DNA from: JAHIYU01 sp964476155
GTDB lineage: Bacteria > Krumholzibacteriota > Krumholzibacteriia > LZORAL124-64-63
Reading direction: 5' to 3'
DNA length: 19,324 bases
Assembly (NCBI GenBank): GCA_964476155.1
Contig: CAYYYS010000049.1
Location: 1 to 19,324, forward strand
Every line of letters starts with the position of its first letter. The first letter of the stretch is position 1. The notes beneath the pieces are model-generated. The model was not told where the DNA came from and ran no database searches. It saw only the letters and a program-made list of their open reading frames with translations. Shown here in pieces: positions 1 through 6,921 of this stretch. Made by a program: the position numbers and the translations under genes.

Positions 1-1
1 G

Positions 2-322
2 CGAGAATGGTCGCTCACGACCGGAGTAGATTTGGGGACGACCCACTTGACGTCATTTCCCGGGATCTGCGTTTCCGTCCGAATGTCAGGGACGCCGCCC
101 CCGGACACCGGAATGCTGAGCGAGGTGTTGGCGACAGACGTGCGTATGACACCTGGAATGAGAGCCTACTGGATCATAAAGACATGGCCCTGGTCGCGTC
201 TCGAGGAGAAAGTCGAGTTGCTCGAAGGATTGGTCCCTGAGTTAGGGGAGTGTTCCCTTCGCGATTGCCTGGTCTTCGAGATCGATCGCCTAAAGGCCAT
301 TCTGGCTAGGCACCGGTCCTGA
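2..322 (+). CDS. possible 3' end of an unidentified CDS open at the left edge
   Basis: This frame is open from the first bases of the window to a TGA at 320-322. The last ~45 residues look protein-like: an amphipathic, leucine- and glutamate-rich stretch (SRLEEKVELLEGLVPELG and beyond) suggesting a helical C-terminus. The upstream part has mixed codon use and competes with another open frame (1-240), so the reading frame there is doubtful. I do not recognise a family. The rest of 323-457 holds no gene. It contains two copies of ATCATATC about 40 bases apart (near 332 and 373) that could belong to the control region of the following gene, but I see no convincing -35/-10 pair. Confidence 0.22.
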   Translation, partial: REWSLTTGVDLGTTHLTSFPGICVSVRMSGTPPPDTGMLSEVLATDVRMTPGMRAYWIIKTWPWSRLEEKVELLEGLVPELGECSLRDCLVFEIDRLKAILARHRS

Positions 323-457
323 GCCCGACGTATCATATCCGCCTCAAACCTCTCACTCTTGACTCCGGCCGAATCATATCTGACTTTTGCAGGGCACGGA
401 CCGGCGTCACCGACGTCGATACTTCCGTAAGACAGGTATCTGTAGAAAGGGACAGAC

Positions 458-1981
458 ATGACGGTCGTTCTGGACGGCTCCGGCCTCACCATCGACAAAC
501 TGGAGAGCATCGCCCGCCACGGCGAAAAAGTGGAGCTTCATCCCGACGCCCTGGCGCGGATCAAGGTCTGCCGCGCCATGCTCGAGGAGAAAATCGCCGC
601 CGGCGAGACCATGTATGGCGTCAATACCGGCATCGGCGAACTCTGCGAAGTGATTCTGGACGACGACCAGGTCGAGGACTTCCAAAAATACCTTATCTAC
701 AACCACGCCGCCGGTATCGGCGACCCCGCGCCCCTGGAGTACGTGCGCGGCGCCATGGCCGGCCGGGCCAATGTCCACGCCCACGGCAATTCGGGCTGTC
801 GTCCCGAGATCACCCAGACGCTCATCGCCATGCTCAACAAGGGCGTCACGCCCTATGTCTGCCAGAAGGGCTCGGTAGGCGCCTGCGGTGATCTCGCGCC
901 CATGAGCCAGGTCGCCCTGCTGATGATGGGCGAGGGCAAGGCCTACTACCAGGGTGAGCTGCTGCCCGGCAAGGACGCCCTCAAGAAGGCGGGTATTTCG
1001 ATCCCCGGTCTGCAGGCGCGCGACGGACTGGCGTGCATCAACGGCTCCAACCTGCTGACCGCCATGAGCGCCCTCCATCTGTGCGATGTGAACCGCCTGC
1101 TGAAGCAGGCCGAGGTCGCCTGCGCCATGTCCCTCGAAGCCCTGCTCGCCAACCTCAAGCCCTACACGGCCAAGATTCACGAGAAGCGCGGCTTCAGCGG
1201 CGCGGTCCGCAGCGCCGCCGCGATCCGCACCTGTTTCGCGGGCAGTGACCTGCAGACCGGCAAGATGCCCACCAAGGTGCAGGACGCCTATTCGATGCGC
1301 TCGTCGCCGCAGGTCATCGGCTCCGCCCACGATGCCGTGCGCTGGGCGCGCTCGCAGGTGGAGATCGAGCTGAACGGTGTGGGCGACAATCCCATCTTCC
1401 TGCCCGAGGACGGCGTGGCCCTGACCGGCGCCAACTTCCAGGGCACGCCCGTCGCGTTGCCCATGGACATGATCGGCGCGGCGTTGACGATCATCTGCGT
1501 GCTCAGTGAGCGACGCATGAATCGTCTGCTCCATCCGGCCCTGAGCGTGGGCCTGCCGGCCTTCCTGACCAAGGGCGCGGGCATGTTCAGCGGCATGATG
1601 TTGAGCCAGTACACGGCCGACTCGCTGATCGTCGAGCAGCGGATCTTGTCGGCCCCGGCGTCGATCCATTCGATCCCCGCGGCGGCCGACCAGGAGGATT
1701 TCGTCTCGATGGGCATGAACACGGCCATCAAGAACGGCCAGATCATCGACAATGCCTGCGGCGTCATCGGCATCGAGTTCATGGCCGCCGCCCAGGCGCT
1801 CGACTTCCGCGACTTCGACAAGGGCCAAGGTGTGACCGTGGCGCGCGACGAGGTGCGCAAGCATGTCGAATTCCTGGACGTGGATCGTCCGCTGCATACG
1901 GATCACACGGCCATGAAGGCGTTGGTGCGGTCGTACGACATCCTGACTGCGGTGGAGGCGGCTGTCGGTAGCCTGGGTTGA
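458..1981 (+). CDS. hutH: histidine ammonia-lyase (MIO-type aromatic amino acid lyase) with Ala-Cys-Gly cofactor precursor
   Basis: 507 aa, the usual HutH length; it should deaminate L-histidine to trans-urocanate in the cytoplasm as a homotetramer. Landmarks fall at or within two residues of Pseudomonas putida HutH numbering: Tyr53 (MYGVNTGIG), His83 (NHAAGIGDP), MIO loop GSVGACGDLAPMS with Ala142-Cys143-Gly144, Asn195 (CINGSN), QDAYSMR 275-281, NGVGDNP ~306-312, Phe327 and Glu413. His83 favours histidine over tyrosine or phenylalanine as substrate, although the neighbouring residue is Asn rather than the usual Ser. The oddity is Cys143 in place of the Ser that normally becomes dehydroalanine in MIO. 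The ATG follows AAAGGGA by five bases. No hutU, hutI or hutG lies nearby, so the gene stands alone and ends in its own terminator. Family is certain; histidine specificity is likely but not proven. Confidence 0.9.
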   Translation: MTVVLDGSGLTIDKLESIARHGEKVELHPDALARIKVCRAMLEEKIAAGETMYGVNTGIGELCEVILDDDQVEDFQKYLIYNHAAGIGDPAPLEYVRGAMAGRANVHAHGNSGCRPEITQTLIAMLNKGVTPYVCQKGSVGACGDLAPMSQVALLMMGEGKAYYQGELLPGKDALKKAGISIPGLQARDGLACINGSNLLTAMSALHLCDVNRLLKQAEVACAMSLEALLANLKPYTAKIHEKRGFSGAVRSAAAIRTCFAGSDLQTGKMPTKVQDAYSMRSSPQVIGSAHDAVRWARSQVEIELNGVGDNPIFLPEDGVALTGANFQGTPVALPMDMIGAALTIICVLSERRMNRLLHPALSVGLPAFLTKGAGMFSGMMLSQYTADSLIVEQRILSAPASIHSIPAAADQEDFVSMGMNTAIKNGQIIDNACGVIGIEFMAAAQALDFRDFDKGQGVTVARDEVRKHVEFLDVDRPLHTDHTAMKALVRSYDILTAVEAAVGSLG

Positions 1982-2007
1982 AATCGACATCGGTTCAGAA
2001 CGCATGG

Positions 2008-2036
2008 AGGCCGCTCTCAGGGGAGAGCGGCCTTTT
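2008..2036 (+). terminator. Rho-independent terminator after hutH
   Basis: A perfect 11-bp stem (2008-2018 with 2023-2033) with a 4-base loop is followed by TTTT. It starts 27 bases after the hutH stop and separates it from the metal-uptake cluster. Confidence 0.85.
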
Positions 2037-2127
2037 CTCGCCCAGTGGATCAGGCATGGGCCGCCTCGGATTGCCCCCGGAGCAATAGGGTACTGACGGA
2101 ATCAGTGATCGGTTGTAAACTGTTTCC

Positions 2128-2454
2128 ATGTTCATCTCACTGGACATGACGCTGCGGCGCACCGTGATGACCGTCTTCGCCTTTGCCCTGATGATGGGGC
2201 TGGGGGGACTGGATATCGCCCGGTCCCGCCATTACTGCGAGGACGCGGCGGCCCATGCCGAGCACGATGCTGACTACGAGCACGACGAGTGGGAATGCGC
2301 CGTCCTGCATTCGGGGCTGATCACCGAGGCGTCCTTCAACAACCCCGTGCCGGAAACATCGGTTTCGTTCATTCCCGTCGCCAAGGTCTTGTGCCGCCCC
2401 GTCACCCCCGATCTTGTCGCCCAGGCTCCGCGGGCGCCGCCCCGCGCCTCCTGA
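2128..2454 (+). CDS. small exported His/Cys-rich protein, putative metal-binding
   Basis: 108 aa. Residues ~8-32 form a signal peptide or membrane anchor (RRTVMTVFAFALMMGLGG). A likely metal-binding stretch follows, with His35, Cys37, His43, His46, His52, Cys57 and His61 mixed with Asp/Glu. The C-terminus ends QAPRAPPRAS, reminiscent of small DUF2946/CzcI-like exported proteins found beside metal-transport genes, but I cannot confirm membership. ATG at 2128 is taken as start; ATGs at 2146 and 2167 are alternatives, and there is no strong Shine-Dalgarno before any of them. It is the first gene of a probable three-gene cluster with the barrel protein and ZnuA-like protein downstream (72-base gap). 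Binding or handing over zinc in the periplasm is inference from residues and neighbours. Confidence 0.6.
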   Translation: MFISLDMTLRRTVMTVFAFALMMGLGGLDIARSRHYCEDAAAHAEHDADYEHDEWECAVLHSGLITEASFNNPVPETSVSFIPVAKVLCRPVTPDLVAQAPRAPPRAS

Positions 2455-2526
2455 TTCCAGAGACCATCGTTCGTATTATCATGGGGATGCCGGTCATACG
2501 GCGTTCCCGGGAATCAAGGAGTCCAC

Positions 2527-3672
2527 ATGCGAAAGAATACTCTCGCGGGTATCGCGCTCTGGTGCGTTGCCCTCAGCGCCATGGCCATGGCCGAGACGTC
2601 CAGCACCACGACCGGCGTTTCACGACTGATGAATCCGGCCGTCAGTCTCAACGCCCTCTTTCTGGGCGAAACCTCGAGTGAAACAGGCGACGCCGAAGCC
2701 AACCGCATCGCCATCCAGGAGGCGGAAATCCGGTTCACCTCTGTGGTCGATCCCTTCTGGACCGCTGATGTAGTGGTGGCCTGGCACGAGGAGCACGAGG
2801 AGCACGCGGAGGACGAGCACGCCCACACAGGCGCTCCCCACTTCGCCACCGATATCGAAGTGGCCCAGATCCGCAGCACCGCCATGCCCGCCGGTCTGGG
2901 GCTGACCCTGGGCAAGTTCTACCTGCCTTTCGGCAAGCACGCCGTGTTGCACACGCACCAGTTCCCGTTCGTTCGCGCGCCGATCGCCGTACAGTCCTTC
3001 CTGGGTGGTCACGGTTTGACCGACGTGGGTCTGGCATTCGATGCCACCGTGCCGGTGCTGTCCTGGTGGAGCGAAGTCACGGTCTATGGCGTGGATGGAC
3101 GCGCGGAAATATTCAACGGCGGGCATCGGGACCTGGTCTTCGGCGGGCGCTGGAGCAATCTGTGGGACGTATCCACGAACGGCACCCTGGAACTGGGTGG
3201 TTCGTACCTTGCGGGACCGGCCCCGGGCGGGACCGGCCATGATCGCCTGGCTCTGTTGGGCTTCGACCTGACTTACAAGTGGGTCGGCGAGACCGTGCAG
3301 GATCCGGCGGCGACGATCACGGCCGAGGTGATCCTGCCGGATCTTGACGACGGCACCGACGATCAATATGGCTTCTACACCCACGCCCAGGCGCGCATGG
3401 CGCGGAACTGGTGGATGGGCGTGGGCGTGGGCATAGCCAGGGACGCCGAAGAGGTCGTTGTGATGGTTCACGGTGAACCGGACCCATTTGGCTTTGTATC
3501 CTGGCCGGACTACTACGAGTACAAGGCCAACGTCGCCTTTGCGCCCAGCGAGTTCAGCGCCTTGCGGGCCGAGGTGTCCTACACGGATTCCGATACTGCG
3601 GGCGGCGACGACCTGCGCTTCGCACTCCAGTGGACCTTCACCATCGGGTCCCATCCGGCCCACACCTATTAG
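2527..3672 (+). CDS. outer-membrane beta-barrel protein with His/acid-rich loop, linked to zinc uptake
   Basis: 381 aa. A signal peptide (MRKNTLAGIALWCVALSAMAMA) is followed by alternating amphipathic strands rich in Gly and aromatics, as in porin-type barrels, and the chain ends near an aromatic residue (Tyr381). A metal-sponge-like segment lies at residues 87-105 (HEEHEEHAEDEHAHTGAPH), probably a loop, with further His at 138, 142 and 144. The start is set by AAGGAG just before ATG 2527. The ZnuA-type gene begins 8 bases after its stop, so the two are surely co-transcribed. Plausible role: passing or capturing Zn2+ at the outer membrane for the periplasmic binding protein. Barrel fold and location are well supported; metal identity is inferred. 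Confidence 0.75.
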   Translation: MRKNTLAGIALWCVALSAMAMAETSSTTTGVSRLMNPAVSLNALFLGETSSETGDAEANRIAIQEAEIRFTSVVDPFWTADVVVAWHEEHEEHAEDEHAHTGAPHFATDIEVAQIRSTAMPAGLGLTLGKFYLPFGKHAVLHTHQFPFVRAPIAVQSFLGGHGLTDVGLAFDATVPVLSWWSEVTVYGVDGRAEIFNGGHRDLVFGGRWSNLWDVSTNGTLELGGSYLAGPAPGGTGHDRLALLGFDLTYKWVGETVQDPAATITAEVILPDLDDGTDDQYGFYTHAQARMARNWWMGVGVGIARDAEEVVVMVHGEPDPFGFVSWPDYYEYKANVAFAPSEFSALRAEVSYTDSDTAGGDDLRFALQWTFTIGSHPAHTY

Positions 3673-3680
3673 GAGGCGAT

Positions 3681-4592
3681 ATGAAACTCATGCTGTGTGT
3701 CTTCCTGGTTCTGGTGCTGACGGCGCCGGCCTTCGCCGAACTCAAGATCGTCACGACGTTGACCGATCTGGGCCGTGTGGCCGAGGTGGTCGGTGGCGAC
3801 GACGTCGACGTGGAGGTGCTCTGCCCCGGTAGCCGCGACCCCCACTTCCTGCCGGCCAAGCCCTCGTTGGCGCGCAAACTCGGCAAGGCGGATCTGCTCT
3901 GCTACAACGGCCTCGAACTGGAAATCGGCTGGTTGCCCCTGCTCATCGACAAGGCGCGTAACCCGCGTGTGCGTCCCGGGGGCCCGGGTGACCTGGATTG
4001 TTCGGCGTCGATTCTGCATCCGCTGGAACTGCATCATCATCCGGTGGATCGCGGTCAGGGCGACGTCCACCCTCTGGGCAATCCCCATTATACCCTCGAC
4101 CCGTCGATCATGGCCCGGGTAGCCAAACTCATGGCCGATCGTATGGGCATGCTGGATCCGGCCCGGGCCAACGTTTATCGCTCGCGTGCGATCGACTTTG
4201 CCGACCGGATCGAGACGCGCCGCCTGGATTGGCTGAAACGCACCGCATCGGTGAGCGGCCATCCGGTGATCATCTATCGACGCCATTGGTCCTACCTGGC
4301 TGATTGGCTGGGCCTCGACGTGGTGGGGGAGATCGAGCACCGGCCCGGCATCTCGCCGTCGCCGCGGCATGTGCGGGAGGTGATCCGGTTGGGCCGGAAC
4401 CTGGAGGCGCCCATCGTGATCGCGGCGACCTGGGACCATCTCGACGTGGCCGAGGCAGTGGCCGGGCGTATCGGCGTGCCGCTGACCGTCCTACCCGGTT
4501 ACTGTGGCGCCCAGGACGGCACCGACTCGTATTTCGACTTCATCGATCGCATCTGCGACCGGTTGGTCGAAGCCGCCGCCGCCACCGAGTAG
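3681..4592 (+). CDS. znuA: ZnuA/TroA-type metal ABC transporter substrate-binding protein
   Basis: 303 aa, normal for cluster A-I binding proteins. ATG 3681 follows AGGAGG directly and opens a clean signal peptide (MKLMLCVFLVLVLTAPAFA); longer in-frame versions would destroy it. The expected four metal ligands are visible: His55 (SRDPHFLPAKPS), His136 (GNPHYTLDP), His202 (YRRHWSYLADWLGL) and Asp282 (DGTDSYFDF). A short His-containing loop at 113-130 (HPLELHHHP...H) lies between ligands 1 and 2, as in zinc-specific ZnuA proteins. The protein should deliver Zn2+ (less likely Mn2+) to a ZnuB/ZnuC membrane complex, but neither permease nor ATPase is encoded in this window. It is the last gene of the cluster and is closed by a strong terminator. 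Confidence 0.85.
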   Translation: MKLMLCVFLVLVLTAPAFAELKIVTTLTDLGRVAEVVGGDDVDVEVLCPGSRDPHFLPAKPSLARKLGKADLLCYNGLELEIGWLPLLIDKARNPRVRPGGPGDLDCSASILHPLELHHHPVDRGQGDVHPLGNPHYTLDPSIMARVAKLMADRMGMLDPARANVYRSRAIDFADRIETRRLDWLKRTASVSGHPVIIYRRHWSYLADWLGLDVVGEIEHRPGISPSPRHVREVIRLGRNLEAPIVIAATWDHLDVAEAVAGRIGVPLTVLPGYCGAQDGTDSYFDFIDRICDRLVEAAAATE

Positions 4593-4615
4593 TCCACACG
4601 CATGCTCACAAGCAC

Positions 4616-4649
4616 AGAGGCCGCCTCCGATATGGAGGCGGCCTCTTTT
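4616..4649 (+). terminator. Rho-independent terminator after znuA-like gene
   Basis: Perfect 13-bp GC-rich stem (4616-4628 with 4634-4646), 5-base loop GATAT, and a TTTT tract ending at 4649. It lies 24 bases after the stop codon. Confidence 0.88.
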
Positions 4650-4650
4650 C

Positions 4651-4682
4651 CGCGGCCGAAGGGTAGGAAGGATTCGGCCGCG
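4651..4682. repeat. inverted repeat at the 3' side of lepB
   Basis: A perfect 10-bp GC-rich inverted repeat (4651-4660 with 4673-4682) with a 12-base loop. It lies between the znuA terminator and the convergent lepB stop. No T-run follows on the minus strand, so it is at most a weak terminator or a 3'-end stabilising hairpin. Confidence 0.5.
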
Positions 4683-4743
4683 ATTGGGCCGGCCGGGAGT
4701 GGAGGCGCGTGTCCGCGGTGTTCGCGCACCATCCGGCCGGGCT

Positions 4744-5430
4744 CTAGCGCAGGGCTCTCATGAAACGGCCCCAGCGCGGTTGCCAATGTCGATCGAGATC
4801 AACCGATGCGAGCACCATGGTGGCGTGCCCGGTCACGGCGCTCGCGGGCACGGTGCCGAAGAAGCGCGAGTCGAAGCTGTGGTCCCGGTTGTCGCCGGAA
4901 ATAAAGACGTGGTCCGCGGGGACGGTGATCGGTCCGAAGTCGCGCGCGACCGGTCGATCCCGTGAGAGCATGACTGCGTGCGATCGGTTCGCCACCGTTT
5001 CGATCAAGTGGTCATAGGGGCCGCCGTATTCCGGCGGCAAGGGCCAGCCGGGGTCTTCGCCGTGCGCGTACGCGGCAGGCTCACCGTTGATCGACAGAAC
5101 ACCCCCGCGCATGGCGACCGTGTCGCCGGCTTCGCCGATGACGCGTTTGATCAGGCGGGTGCCGTCGTGGGGGGAATCGAGAACGACGATTTCGCCGCGG
5201 GCCGGCTCGTCCCAGCGGGCGATTTCCAGGTCGGTGAACGGCAGCTTGACGTTGTAGGCCAGCTTGTTGCAGAAGACGCGCTCGCCCTCGTAGATGGTCG
5301 GCTGCATCGACCCGGTGGGCACGTCGTACCAGTCGGCGATCGCCGAACGGAAGGTGAGCACGACCAGGATCACCGTCAGGCTGGGCCACCAGCTGCGCCA
5401 CAGTCTTGACAGTCTCGTCCCTGCTTTCAT
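4744..5430 (-). CDS. lepB: signal peptidase I
   Basis: 228 aa serine-lysine protease of family S26 that cuts signal peptides from exported proteins at the outer face of the inner membrane. One N-terminal membrane segment (~16-33) is followed by box B with nucleophile Ser41 (VPTGSMQPTI), box D with general-base Lys95 (TRLIKRVIGEAGD) and box E (GDNRDHSFDSRFFG, 179-192). All catalytic elements are present. There is a single membrane segment, whereas E. coli LepB has two. ATG at 5430 is preceded by GGAG at good distance. The gene is transcribed away from the porin-like pseudogene and faces the zinc cluster. Nothing indicates an operon partner in the window. Confidence 0.95.
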   Translation of the reverse strand: MKAGTRLSRLWRSWWPSLTVILVVLTFRSAIADWYDVPTGSMQPTIYEGERVFCNKLAYNVKLPFTDLEIARWDEPARGEIVVLDSPHDGTRLIKRVIGEAGDTVAMRGGVLSINGEPAAYAHGEDPGWPLPPEYGGPYDHLIETVANRSHAVMLSRDRPVARDFGPITVPADHVFISGDNRDHSFDSRFFGTVPASAVTGHATMVLASVDLDRHWQPRWGRFMRALR

Positions 5431-5563
5431 GGCGGTCTCCGCGGGTTGCGTATGAGTACGACCCGCCCTGCTACACCGCGCCCGCGCCCGGGTTCCCGTT
5501 CAGCTTGGACATGGCGCACTTGGATTTGCATGCTCGTAGGCAACCCGTTCCAGGAGGTCCGCC

Positions 5564-6238
5564 TTGAAGCGCTCGCTCGCTATCGTACTCGGTCTCAGTC
5601 TCGTCTCGGCAGCCGTCGCGCTGGCCGACGACACCGTGATTCGCGCCGACGTGTAGTTCGTGAAGGACGGCGACGATTGGGCCGAGGACCTTGAGCAGGG
5701 CTACGTGGCGTGGCGACCCGGGTTCGCGTCGCGCTGGTTGTTGACCTTCGGAAAATTAAACGCGCCCATGGGCTTCGAATTGCCGGACGCGCCGGACATG
5801 TACCAGTTTTCCCATGCCCTGGTCTTCGATCTGGACCTCCCCCTCACGCCCGACGAGAACTTGACGTTCGGCGGCGAGATCAACAAGGGTGTGATCAAAC
5901 ACGACGGCAGCGAACAGGACTGGTCGGGCTTCCTGATCATGGCCCACCGCGTCGTCAACGACTGGCTGGGATCCACGACGCGCTTCGACTGGTTCAACAG
6001 CTACCCCGGCCACTACTTTCCCCACATTCTCGGCATCCGCTCGGGCATGCCCCGCACCGCGTTCTATTCCAACTATGAGCCCCGTGCGACCGACCTGCCG
6101 AACCTGCTGCTCGTCGACAAGCACGGGCTGCTCTCGTGTTACGGCACGCTGGAAGGCGTTTTCCCTGCGCTGCCCTGCGACCCGGTGGGCAATTCGGATG
6201 AATCCCAGGGGACGGTCAAGACCGGGTACGGCAAGTAG
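5564..6238 (+). pseudogene. porin-like outer-membrane protein gene with in-frame amber codon
   Basis: A good Shine-Dalgarno (AGGAGG, 5552-5557) precedes TTG 5564, which opens a signal peptide (LKRSLAIVLGLSLVSAAVALA). Codon 31 is TAG (5654-5656), and the same frame then continues for about 190 codons of high-GC3 coding sequence. Residues just after the stop (LEQGYVAWRPG, LTFGKLNAPMGFELPDAPDMY) resemble the strand pattern of beta-barrel porins of the OmpL/BBP2 type. The frame ends at ~224 codons, short for a porin, and the last ~78 residues (from YPGHYFPHILG) do not look like barrel strands, so a deletion or fusion near 6003 is possible. A single-base change (TAC/TAT to TAG) or a consensus error would explain the stop. 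GTG 5660 could allow an internal start but would lack a signal peptide. Confidence 0.6.
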
Positions 6239-6260
6239 CGACAACTGAATTATCGATGCG

Positions 6261-6293
6261 AACACCGACAGTGAGAACCGTTGGTGTTTGTTT
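6261..6293 (+). terminator. probable weak terminator after the porin-like pseudogene
   Basis: A 9-bp stem with one G-T pair (6261-6269 with 6280-6288), 10-base loop, then TGTTTG. Moderate stability and an interrupted T-tract. It separates the pseudogene from the PepSY-type gene. Confidence 0.4.
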
Positions 6294-6391
6294 GCCAGAA
6301 CCATCCATCCCCGATTGCGTATTGCCCTCCGCCCACCGCTACGGCATTGTGTAGCAGCGGTTGGAAACACTCCGAAGGAGCCTTTTTCCCG

Positions 6392-6910
6392 ATGTACAAG
6401 TTCTTCCGCCAAAGTCACAAGTGGACCGGTATCGTTCTGGGTCTGATCTTCCTCAACATCGCCGTCACCGGCTTCCTGCTGCTGATCAAGAAGGATCACG
6501 AGTGGATTCAGCCGCCCACGCACAAGGGCGTGCCGGGTGGCGTCGAATCGTTCATATCCAATCAGGATCTCTTTGCGATCGTCCTGGATCAGGGCCATCC
6601 CGACTTCAAGACGATCGGCGATGTGGACCGCGTCGACTTTCGCCCCGGCAAGTGCGTCTTCAAGGTGCGGTCGGTCCGCAACCACGGTGAAATACAGGTC
6701 GATGCGGTCAGCGGCGCGGTGCTCGGCACGGCCGTCCGCAACAGCGACCTGATCGAGAGCCTGCACGACGGCTCGTTCTTCGGCGACTGGGCCCACGACT
6801 GGCTCATGCCCGCCACCTCGATATCGCTGGTGCTGCTGATCGGCACCGGCCTCTACCTCTGGCTGCAACCCAAGTACCGTCATTCCCGCCGCCGGAACGG
6901 CCTTAGTTGA
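6392..6910 (+). CDS. PepSY-type membrane protein (PepSY-associated TM family)
   Basis: 172 aa. Two membrane segments are visible: ~11-33 (WTGIVLGLIFLNIAVTGFLL) and ~138-158 (SISLVLLIGTGLYLWL). They flank an extracytoplasmic domain of ~100 residues with a PepSY-like beta pattern (GEIQVDAVSGAVLG, 99-112). The N-terminal SHKWTGIVLG and the LHDGSFFGD motif (124-132) are typical of the PepSY-TM group, which often accompanies iron or haem/redox membrane systems. Start ATG 6392 has GGAG 11 bases upstream. Its stop lies 11 bases before the ATG of the BNR protein, so the two are probably one transcript. The exact function is unknown; inner-membrane location is well supported. Confidence 0.75.
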   Translation: MYKFFRQSHKWTGIVLGLIFLNIAVTGFLLLIKKDHEWIQPPTHKGVPGGVESFISNQDLFAIVLDQGHPDFKTIGDVDRVDFRPGKCVFKVRSVRNHGEIQVDAVSGAVLGTAVRNSDLIESLHDGSFFGDWAHDWLMPATSISLVLLIGTGLYLWLQPKYRHSRRRNGLS

Positions 6911-6921
6911 AAGAGGAGACC

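Noticed and set aside
407..2005. 532-codon open frame on the minus strand opposite hutH
   Set aside because: It is the antisense shadow of a high-GC3 gene: the plus-strand frame is an unmistakable ammonia-lyase, and the minus-strand translation is low-complexity His/Gly/Asp-rich with no family features.
2620..4439. Long minus-strand frames at 2620-3663 and 3669-4439
   Set aside because: They are antisense to the barrel and ZnuA-like genes, which have signal peptides, Shine-Dalgarno sites and ligand residues on the plus strand.
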